DNA of 5,209 nucleotides from Chloroflexota bacterium (GTDB taxonomy: Bacteria > Chloroflexota > Dehalococcoidia > SM23-28-2 > RBG-16-64-32): NCBI GenBank assembly GCA_016190405.1, contig JACPQO010000132.1, forward strand, positions 1 to 5,209. Reading direction: 5' to 3'. The notes beneath the pieces were generated by a model. The model saw only the letters and a program-made list of their open reading frames with translations, searched no databases and had not been told where the DNA came from. Positions 1 through 4,974 of the stretch are shown here, in pieces. A program made the translations under genes and the position numbers. How positions within the stretch are numbered: the first letter of the stretch is position 1; each line of letters begins with the position of its first letter.

Positions 1-192
1 TCCGGCGCTATCCACGCGGTGAAGTCCGCCGGCGACGTCGTGCGCGAGATGATCGAGGTGGCGGAGGAGGTGCTGGCCAGGCTGGCCGAGAAGCACCTGG
101 AGCTGCAAGCGACCGGGTTGGGGCGCGTCGCGAAGCGCCCCTACATCCCGTTGGGAGGAGGAACCAATGCCCTACGAATTGCTGCTGGTTGA
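1..192 (+). CDS. C-terminal end of a probable nitronate monooxygenase-family flavoprotein (partial)
   Basis: Only the last 63 residues are in the window; the reading frame is open from base 1 to a TGA at 190-192. The start of the fragment, SGAIHAVKSAGDVVREMIE, followed by an Ala/Glu/Leu-rich helix, resembles the C-terminus of nitronate monooxygenase (2-nitropropane dioxygenase)/FabK-like TIM-barrel flavoproteins, which commonly end in a G-x-I-x-x-(I/V)-x-x-A-G-x-(I/V)-V helix. Those enzymes use FMN to oxidise nitronates or, for FabK, to reduce enoyl-ACP. The FMN site lies outside the window, so the family is assigned on tail resemblance only. The last 25 or so residues (Gly/Arg/Pro-rich) do not look like a conserved domain. 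The end overlaps the next gene by 26 bases, which suggests one transcript and possible translational coupling. Such genes often sit among acyl-CoA genes; the true substrate is unknown. Confidence 0.55.
   Translation, partial: SGAIHAVKSAGDVVREMIEVAEEVLARLAEKHLELQATGLGRVAKRPYIPLGGGTNALRIAAG
154..161 (+). promoter_or_regulatory. Strong Shine-Dalgarno site for the 167 start
   Basis: GGAGGAGG lies five bases before the ATG at 167 and inside the coding region of the upstream partial gene. It fixes the start of the crotonase gene, and the start residues MPYELLLVER fit the usual crotonase N-terminus. Confidence 0.8.
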
Positions 193-856
193 GAGGCGCG
201 ACAAGGTCGTGGTGGTCACCCTGAACCGCCCCGACAAGCGCAACGCCCTCTCCATCGCCCTCCGGAACGAGATCGACCAGTGCCTCCAGGAGCTGGAGGC
301 CGACGATTCGGTCAGCGCGGCGGTCATCACCGGCGCCGGGCCCGACTTCAGCGCCGGCTTCGACACCACGGAGTTCGGCCCCGATAAGATGCAGGCCGTC
401 GAGGAGTCGTCCAACCGCTACCACCGGCACCTGGCCCAGTTCGGCAAGCCGCTGGTGGCCGCCGTCAACGGCCCGGCCATGGGCGGCGGCCTGGACCTGG
501 CCGTCCTCTGCGACGTCCGCGTGGCCGTGGAAGGCGCCGCCTTCGCCCATCCCGAGATCAAGTTCGGCGCGCCTGTCCTGTTCGGGCCCCTGCGCGAGAT
601 CATCGGCGGCGGCCTGGCCCGGGAGCTGTGCCTAACAGGACGCCGCATCGACGCCCAGGAGGCCCTCCGCATCGGCCTGGTGAACTATGTCGCTCCCGCG
701 GATCGGCTGCTCGACGAGGCCCTGGCGGTGGCGACCACCATCGCCGAGGCGCCCCTGGGGGCCCTCAAGGCCACCAAGCGCCAGATCATCGGCACCTACG
801 CCTGGGAGATGGCCGTGGGAGGCTTCTTCGCGGGCATCCAGCCCCCGGCCCGCTAG
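167..856 (+). CDS. Crotonase-fold protein (enoyl-CoA hydratase/isomerase family), short C-terminus
   Basis: This 229-residue cytosolic protein belongs to the crotonase superfamily, which acts on acyl-CoA thioesters through an oxyanion hole. Visible family marks are TLNRPDKRNALS (18-29), the first oxyanion-hole segment FSAGFD (61-66, Ala63), the second NGPAMGGGLDLA (101-112, Gly107) and LTGRRIDAQEALRIGLVN (156-173). At the two catalytic positions of rat enoyl-CoA hydratase (Glu144 and Glu164) it has Asp110 and Glu130. An Asp/Glu pair also occurs in dienoyl-CoA isomerases, but their third acid (rat Asp204) aligns with a Leu here, so the reaction is uncertain. The family is usually about 255-265 residues. 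This protein stops at QPPAR and lacks the usual final helix with an EKRxPxFxGR-type end, which the other two crotonases here keep. It overlaps the upstream gene and ends eight bases before the CoA-transferase, implying one operon. The family call is firm; the substrate is unknown. Confidence 0.92.
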   Translation: MPYELLLVERRDKVVVVTLNRPDKRNALSIALRNEIDQCLQELEADDSVSAAVITGAGPDFSAGFDTTEFGPDKMQAVEESSNRYHRHLAQFGKPLVAAVNGPAMGGGLDLAVLCDVRVAVEGAAFAHPEIKFGAPVLFGPLREIIGGGLARELCLTGRRIDAQEALRIGLVNYVAPADRLLDEALAVATTIAEAPLGALKATKRQIIGTYAWEMAVGGFFAGIQPPAR

Positions 857-860
857 GGAG
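855..860 (+). promoter_or_regulatory. Shine-Dalgarno site deciding the CoA-transferase start
   Basis: AGGGAG overlaps the TAG stop of the crotonase gene and lies four bases before the ATG at 865. It supports that start over in-frame codons further upstream (from 628), which would overlap the crotonase gene by more than 200 bases and add an Arg/Pro/Gly-rich sequence with no family resemblance. Confidence 0.7.
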
Positions 861-864
861 AGGC

Positions 865-2043
865 ATGGGCCCGCTCCAGGGCGTCCGCGTTGTCGACCTC
901 AGCATCGGGCAGATGGGGCCCGCGGCCACGGCTCTGCTGGCCGACATGGGCGCCAAGGTCGTCAAGATCGAGTCGCGCCACGGCGACCCGGGCCGCGGCG
1001 AGGAGCTCCAGCCCAGCGGCGTCTCCGCCTTCTTCCTGACCCACAACCGGGGCAAGAAGAGCATCACTGTCAACCTGCGCCACCCCGAGGGCAAGGAGAT
1101 CGTGCTGCGATTGACCGCCCGCTCCGACGTCTTGGTGCAGAGCTGGACGCCGGGGGTTATCGAGCGGCTGGGCCTGGACTACGATTCCGTGCGGGCGGCG
1201 AACCCGGCCATCATCTACGCCTCGGCCACGGGGTTCGGTCCGCTGGGGCCGCGGGCGCACCTGCCGGCCATGGACATGGTGGCCCAGGGCGCCGGCGGCC
1301 TTATGATGGCCAACGCCGGCGAGGGGCAGGAACCCATCCCCATGGGTCCCACCATCGGCGACCAGACGGGGGCCTTCCTGCTGGCCTGGGGCATCCTGCT
1401 GGCCCTGTTCCACCGCCAGCGCACCGGCCGGGGCCAGAAGGTGGACGCCTCGCTGCTGGGCGGTATGGTGGCGCTCCAGGGATGGCACATCGCGCACTAC
1501 CTGATGACGGGGAAGATGGCCCTGATGTCTTCGCAGCGGACCCAGCGGAGCCCCCTCTTCACCTACTACCGCGCCAAGGATGGCTGGTTCACCATCGCCA
1601 TCATCGACCCGCGGCAGTGGCCCGCCCTCTGCCGCATCGTGGGGCTGCCGGAGCTGGAGACCGACCCCCGCTTCGCGGAGACCCAGGCCCGCAACGAACA
1701 CGCCGCCGAGCTCATCGCCATCCTGGACGAGCGCTTCGCGCGGGAGCCGCGGGAGCACTGGCTGCGGCTGCTGGAGGCCGAGGGCGTCCCCTGCGGGCCG
1801 GTGCAGAGCTACGAGGAGCTGGCCCGCGACGAGCAGGTGCTGGCCAACGACTACATCGTGGAAGCGGAAGACCCCCGCCTGGGCCGCCTGCGGATGCCGG
1901 GCGTCCCCGTCCAGCTCAGCGAATCGCCCGGGCGGCTGGCGCCGGCGCCGGAGCTGGGCCAGCACACCGAGCAGGTCCTTCAGGAGCTGGGCTACTCGTG
2001 GGATGACATCGCCCGGCTACGGGAGGCCAGGACCATACTGTAG
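865..2043 (+). CDS. CaiB/BaiF family (class III) CoA-transferase
   Basis: The 392-residue product is a class III CoA-transferase, which moves CoA from an acyl-CoA donor to a carboxylic acid in the cytosol through an aspartyl-CoA thioester; family members work as interlocked dimers. It begins with the typical GPLQGVRVVDLS (2-13), then ALLADMGAKVVKIES (23-37) and NRGKKSITVNLRHPEG (61-76). The expected catalytic Asp is Asp166 in GPTIGDQTGA (161-170), followed by the hallmark HRQRTGRGQKVDASLL (183-198). The C-terminal part has DGWFTIAI (239-246) and GVPCGPVQSYEEL (307-319), as in formyl-CoA and carnitine-type transferases. Length is normal (about 390-430). The start was chosen for its Shine-Dalgarno site and because the conserved N-terminus begins there. 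The partner crotonase just upstream suggests activation of a carboxylic acid before further acyl-CoA reactions. Neither CoA donor nor acceptor can be deduced. Its end faces the leftward operon across a 24-base spacer. Confidence 0.95.
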   Translation: MGPLQGVRVVDLSIGQMGPAATALLADMGAKVVKIESRHGDPGRGEELQPSGVSAFFLTHNRGKKSITVNLRHPEGKEIVLRLTARSDVLVQSWTPGVIERLGLDYDSVRAANPAIIYASATGFGPLGPRAHLPAMDMVAQGAGGLMMANAGEGQEPIPMGPTIGDQTGAFLLAWGILLALFHRQRTGRGQKVDASLLGGMVALQGWHIAHYLMTGKMALMSSQRTQRSPLFTYYRAKDGWFTIAIIDPRQWPALCRIVGLPELETDPRFAETQARNEHAAELIAILDERFAREPREHWLRLLEAEGVPCGPVQSYEELARDEQVLANDYIVEAEDPRLGRLRMPGVPVQLSESPGRLAPAPELGQHTEQVLQELGYSWDDIARLREARTIL

Positions 2044-2067
2044 CGCGGCCAGCGAGCGTCGGGGCCC

Positions 2068-2874
2068 CTACCGGCCCACGTAGCGTGGCGGGCGCTTCTC
2101 CGCGAAGGCCCGCGGCCCCTCTCGGGCGTCCTCCGAGCGCATGACGACGCGGGCGGCCTCGTCCTCCAGGGCATAGCCCTCCTCCACCGGCCGGCCCAGC
2201 GCCTTCAGCACCGTCTCCTTGACCTTGCACACCGCCAGCGGCCCGTTGGCCGCGATCTTGCCGGCGAACTCCGCCGCCGTCTCCATCAGCTTCTCCGCCG
2301 GCACCACACGGTTGACCAGCCCGATGCGGTAGGCCTCTTCGGCGGTCATGTGGTCGCCCACCAGCAGTATCTCCATCGCCTTGCAGAAGGGGACCTGTCG
2401 CGGCAGCCGCACCATGGAGCCGCCGGCCGGGATGATGGCCCGCGTCACCTCCGTCAGGCCGAAGGTGGCGTGCTCGGCGGCGATGCGGATGTCGGTGGCC
2501 TGGATGAGCTCGGTGCCGCCGGCCAGACAGAAGCCGTTGACGGCAGCGATGACGGGCTTGTACAGATCGAACCCCCGCAACAGGGCGATGTTGGTGAGGC
2601 GCCAGTCCGCCACCAGCTTCTGGTCCCACTCGTCTTCCGGCTGGCGGGCCCCGCTCATGAGGGGGATCAGCTTTCGCAGGTCGGCCCCCGAACTGAAGGC
2701 CCTGTCGCCGGCGCCGGTGATTATCGCCACCCGTAGGGCGTCGTCGTCGGCGAAGTCCTGCCAGGCCTCGGCCAGCCGCACAACCACCTCGGCGTCCAGG
2801 GCGTTGTGCACCTCGGGCCGGTTGAGGGTGATGTAAGCGATCTCGCCCTTCTTCTCGTACAGCAGGGCAGGCAT
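2068..2874 (-). CDS. Enoyl-CoA hydratase/isomerase family protein with both catalytic glutamates
   Basis: This 268-residue crotonase is the last gene of the leftward operon. It carries ITLNRPEVHNALD (15-27), oxyanion-hole segments FSSGADL (60-66) and NGFCLAGGTEL (113-123), and the C-terminal AFAEKRPPRYVGR (256-268) normal for the family. Glu122 and Glu142 fall at the two catalytic Glu positions of rat enoyl-CoA hydratase, so of the three crotonases in the window this is the best candidate for a true hydratase that adds water to a trans-2-enoyl-CoA. One oddity is Ser62 at the usual first oxyanion-hole Ala; the hydrogen bond there comes from the backbone, so this need not matter. A strong Shine-Dalgarno sequence overlaps the stop of the dehydrogenase gene, and the gap is only 12 bases, so the two are probably co-translated. 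Dehydrogenase followed by hydratase matches the first two steps of beta-oxidation. Chain length or ring specificity is unknown. Confidence 0.95.
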   Translation of the reverse strand: MPALLYEKKGEIAYITLNRPEVHNALDAEVVVRLAEAWQDFADDDALRVAIITGAGDRAFSSGADLRKLIPLMSGARQPEDEWDQKLVADWRLTNIALLRGFDLYKPVIAAVNGFCLAGGTELIQATDIRIAAEHATFGLTEVTRAIIPAGGSMVRLPRQVPFCKAMEILLVGDHMTAEEAYRIGLVNRVVPAEKLMETAAEFAGKIAANGPLAVCKVKETVLKALGRPVEEGYALEDEAARVVMRSEDAREGPRAFAEKRPPRYVGR

Positions 2875-2881
2875 CTGTCCG

Positions 2882-2888
2882 CCTCCTT
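2882..2888 (-). promoter_or_regulatory. Shine-Dalgarno site overlapping the dehydrogenase stop codon
   Basis: On the minus strand AAGGAGG overlaps the TAA stop (2887-2889) of the acyl-CoA dehydrogenase and lies seven bases before the ATG at 2874. The arrangement favours translational coupling of dehydrogenase and hydratase. Confidence 0.8.
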
Positions 2889-4023
2889 ACAGGCCCAGTT
2901 GACGGGCGATGGTGTTGCGCTGGATGTGGGACGTCCCCTCGCCGATCTCCAGCACCATGCAGTCCCGGTAGAACCGCTGGATGTCGTGCTCCATCATGAA
3001 GCCGGCGCCGCCGTGGATGAGCACCGCCGACTTGGCGATCTCGGTGGCCGTTTCGCTGGCGAACAGCTTGGCCATCGACGATTCGGTGATGTGGGGGAGC
3101 CCCTGGTCGGCCCGCCAGGCGGCCTGATACGTCAGCAGGCGGGCCGCTTCCAGGCGCGTGGCCATGTCGGCCAGGAGCCACTGTATCCCCTGGAAGCTTC
3201 CGATCGCCTGGCCGAAGGCGGCCCGCTGTTTGGCGAACTCCAGCGTGCGGTCGAAGGCGGCCCGGCCCAGGCCCACCGCGAAGCCGGCAGCGATGACCCG
3301 TCCATCGGTGAGAGTCCGCATAGCGTTGTAGAAGCCGGCGTTCTCCTCGCCCAGGAGGTGATCCGCCGGCACGCGGCAGTCCTGGAACGATAGCTCGGCC
3401 GTGTGGGCCGCCCGCATCCCCAGCGTCTGTAGCCGGCGGGCGCTGAAGCCCGGCGCATCTCGGTCCACGATGAGCAGGCTCAGGCCCCGCAGCCCCTGGC
3501 CGGGGGCGGTGACCGCCGTCACGACCAGGAAGTCAGCGATGTCCCCGTTGGTGATGAGTATCTTGCTCCCGTTGACGTTGTAGTTGTCGCCGTCACGCGA
3601 GGCCCGCGTCTTCATGCCGGCCGGGTCGGAACCGGCGTCGGGCTCCGCGAAGCCCCAGGCGCCGATCTTCCGGCCGGCGATCCCTGGTCGCAGGTACGCC
3701 TCCTTCTGCGCCTCGCTGCCGAAGGCGGCCACGGCTGAGAGGGCCAGGTACACGTGGACGTAGATGCCCAGGAAGATGCCCGGGGAGGCGTAGGACATCT
3801 CCTCGGCCATGATGGCGCCGCTGCCCAGGCCCGCCGCCGAGCCCCCGTACTCGGCGGGGAACTTCACCCCTAGATAGCCTAGCTCGCCCGTTTTTCGGAA
3901 CAGCTCCAGCGGGAAGTCCCCCAACTCGTCGCACTGGCGGGCGACGGGCGCTATCTCTTTTGCGGCGAAGGCGCGGACGGCGTTCCGGAACAGCTCCTGC
4001 TGCTCGCTGAATCCGAAGTCCAT
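2887..4023 (-). CDS. Acyl-CoA dehydrogenase
   Basis: The 378-residue product is a normal-length FAD-dependent acyl-CoA dehydrogenase, which makes a 2,3-double bond in an acyl-CoA and passes electrons to electron-transfer flavoprotein. The N-terminal helical domain begins MDFGFSEQQELFRNAVRAF. The middle beta domain carries WGFAEPDAGSDPAG (123-136), a variant of the family's first signature. The C-terminal helical domain has the FAD-contact segment QRAAFGQAIGSFQGIQ (266-281), the second signature region HGGAGF (337-342) and EIGEGTSHIQR (359-369), where Glu362 is at the catalytic-base position of short- and medium-chain enzymes. In the second signature the usual Gln before I-H-G-G is Leu335. The ATG at 4023 is preferred to an in-frame TTG at 4029, because AAAAGG at 4033-4038 sits nine bases from the ATG but only three from the TTG. 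It lies 40 bases after the first crotonase of its operon and 12 bases before the second. Substrate range cannot be read from the sequence. Confidence 0.96.
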   Translation of the reverse strand: MDFGFSEQQELFRNAVRAFAAKEIAPVARQCDELGDFPLELFRKTGELGYLGVKFPAEYGGSAAGLGSGAIMAEEMSYASPGIFLGIYVHVYLALSAVAAFGSEAQKEAYLRPGIAGRKIGAWGFAEPDAGSDPAGMKTRASRDGDNYNVNGSKILITNGDIADFLVVTAVTAPGQGLRGLSLLIVDRDAPGFSARRLQTLGMRAAHTAELSFQDCRVPADHLLGEENAGFYNAMRTLTDGRVIAAGFAVGLGRAAFDRTLEFAKQRAAFGQAIGSFQGIQWLLADMATRLEAARLLTYQAAWRADQGLPHITESSMAKLFASETATEIAKSAVLIHGGAGFMMEHDIQRFYRDCMVLEIGEGTSHIQRNTIARQLGL

Positions 4024-4032
4024 TCTCAAGCG

Positions 4033-4038
4033 CCTTTT
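4033..4038 (-). promoter_or_regulatory. Weak Shine-Dalgarno site for the acyl-CoA dehydrogenase
   Basis: AAAAGG on the minus strand lies nine bases before the ATG at 4023 and three bases before the alternative TTG at 4029. The spacing favours the ATG. The match is modest. Confidence 0.45.
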
Positions 4039-4063
4039 GGGATGTCGCCCGCCACAGGCCGGC

Positions 4064-4852
4064 TCATCGCCCCGTAAACCGCGGGGGACGCTTCTCCCTG
4101 AAAGCGGCCGAGCCCTCCAGGAAGTCCTGCGTGTCCAAGCAGAGGGCCTGGGCGTGGGTCTCGAAATCGATAGCGGCCTCGAAGTCGCGGTCGACGTTCC
4201 GCTGGAGCGCCTGCTTCGTCAGGCGCAGGGCTACGGGCGGCCCCTGGGCGAACCACTGGACTAACCGGTCCACGGCCGCGTCCATTTCAGCGCTCGGCAC
4301 GACTTCGTTTACGAGCCCGATTTGTTGGGCCTCCGGAGCATCCACTAGCCGGCCCGTGAGGAGCAGCTCTGAGGCCCGGCCAACGCCCACGATCCTGGGC
4401 AGCAGGTAGCTGGCGGCCAGATCAGCCCCCGACAGCCCGATGCGGACGAAGGGGACGCCCAGGCGGGCGTGCTCGGCCGCCACCCGCAGGTCGCAGGCCA
4501 TGGCCAGGCAACAGCCGCCGCCGACGGCGTCGCCGTTGACCCGCGCGACGACGGGCACGGGGATGGCTCGGAGCGCTCGCAGGAAGTCGAAGTAGTAGCG
4601 GACTAGCGCTTCGTACTCCGGGTAGCTGCGGGGCACCATGTCGCCGGTATCAGCGCCGGCGCAGAAGGCGCGCGAGCCGGCGCCCGTGATGACCACTGCG
4701 CGCAGACCGTCGTCGCCTGCCAGCGAGCGGCAAGCGGCCGTCAACTCCCCGGTGGCGTCGATGCTGATGGTGTTGAGTCGGCCTTCCCGGTTGATAGTGA
4801 CCGTGGCAACGCCGCCGGCCTGCTTGACCACGATGTGCTTGTACGTCGCCAT
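4064..4852 (-). CDS. Crotonase-superfamily protein lacking both hydratase glutamates
   Basis: This 262-residue crotonase-fold protein is the first gene of the leftward operon. It has AFCAGAD (62-68) and NGDAVGGGCCLA (106-117) for the oxyanion hole, LLLTGRLVDAPEAQQIGLVN (163-182) and the normal end FREKRPPRFTGR (251-262). At the two catalytic Glu positions of rat enoyl-CoA hydratase it has Cys115 and Phe135, so ordinary hydration of an enoyl-CoA is unlikely. It carries an Asp144 in GLSGADLAASYLLPRIVG (139-156). By eye, with a one-residue gap, this Asp falls opposite the nucleophilic Asp145 of 4-chlorobenzoyl-CoA dehalogenase and Asp204 of rat dienoyl-CoA isomerase. The reaction may be isomerisation, hydrolysis or another thioester reaction; none is shown. 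The start at 4852 matches the family N-terminus, but the only purine-rich match, AAGGG, abuts the ATG, so initiation looks weak or Shine-Dalgarno-independent. It is followed after 40 bases by the acyl-CoA dehydrogenase. Confidence 0.93.
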   Translation of the reverse strand: MATYKHIVVKQAGGVATVTINREGRLNTISIDATGELTAACRSLAGDDGLRAVVITGAGSRAFCAGADTGDMVPRSYPEYEALVRYYFDFLRALRAIPVPVVARVNGDAVGGGCCLAMACDLRVAAEHARLGVPFVRIGLSGADLAASYLLPRIVGVGRASELLLTGRLVDAPEAQQIGLVNEVVPSAEMDAAVDRLVQWFAQGPPVALRLTKQALQRNVDRDFEAAIDFETHAQALCLDTQDFLEGSAAFREKRPPRFTGR

Positions 4853-4864
4853 CCCTTAACCAAA

Positions 4865-4874
4865 CGAGCGCTCG
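4865..4874. promoter_or_regulatory. 10-base perfect palindrome, candidate operator
   Basis: CGAGCGCTCG is its own reverse complement. It lies in the leader between the predicted transcription start (about 4890, minus strand) and the ATG at 4852. A short symmetric site just downstream of a promoter for acyl-CoA genes is typical of TetR-family repressor operators that respond to acyl-CoA, but no regulator gene is in the window. In such GC-rich DNA a chance palindrome is also possible. Confidence 0.4.
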
Positions 4875-4896
4875 ATAAACTTGACGGCTCGCCAAC

Positions 4897-4926
4897 CTAA
4901 TAAACGATTCCCCGGCCTCCTGTCAA
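4897..4926 (-). promoter_or_regulatory. Candidate sigma-70 promoter of the leftward operon
   Basis: On the minus strand a perfect -35 box TTGACA (4921-4926) is followed after 18 bases by TATTAG (4897-4902), which matches four of six bases of the -10 consensus. The stretch around the -10 box is AT-rich compared with its surroundings. Transcription would start near 4890, giving a leader of roughly 38 bases before the crotonase ATG at 4852. It is the only good promoter-like pair noticed in front of this operon. Confidence 0.6.
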
Positions 4927-4931
4927 GCTCC

Positions 4932-4951
4932 GGCCCGCTCTGGCCCGCTCT
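4932..4951. repeat. Two tandem copies of a 10-base unit
   Basis: GGCCCGCTCT occurs twice in a row just upstream of the -35 box of the leftward operon. The second copy and the following bases can also form a small hairpin, CGCTC (4946-4950) with GAGCG (4956-4960). The repeat lies between the promoter and the ABC ATPase fragment; no function is apparent. Confidence 0.6.
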
Positions 4952-4974
4952 GGCGGAGCGCCGCCGCAGGGCCT

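Noticed and set aside
628..864. N-terminal extension of the CoA-transferase to an upstream ATG at 628
   Set aside because: The extension overlaps the crotonase gene by 229 bases and is an Arg/Pro/Gly-rich out-of-frame shadow; the conserved CoA-transferase N-terminus and a Shine-Dalgarno site are at 865.
853..1965. Long open frame (370 codons) antisense to the CoA-transferase
   Set aside because: It lies wholly opposite a strongly supported gene, is rich in Gly/His/Gln/Arg/Pro without any domain pattern, and is what GC-rich codon bias produces on the opposite strand.
687..2006. Plus-strand open frame (439 codons) overlapping the CoA-transferase
   Set aside because: It is out of frame with the recognisable CoA-transferase and gives an Arg/Pro/Gly/Ala-rich low-complexity product.
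2061..2068. GGGGCCCC palindrome as a transcription terminator
   Set aside because: There is no loop and no following T-run on either strand, so it does not meet the pattern of an intrinsic terminator.
1916..3181. Long minus-strand open frame (421 codons) across the second crotonase, the spacer and part of the dehydrogenase
   Set aside because: It reads a different frame through two well-supported genes on the same strand and gives a Gly/Arg/Pro/His-rich product with no family motifs.
2350..3393. Plus-strand open frames opposite the leftward crotonase and dehydrogenase
   Set aside because: They are antisense shadows of genes with clear motifs and have no recognisable domain or ribosome site.
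4881..4926. TTGAC/GTCAA inverted pair around the promoter, and TTGACG as a possible rightward -35 box
   Set aside because: The arms are only five bases and 36 bases apart, and no acceptable -10 box lies 16-19 bases after TTGACG on the plus strand, so this is likely chance.
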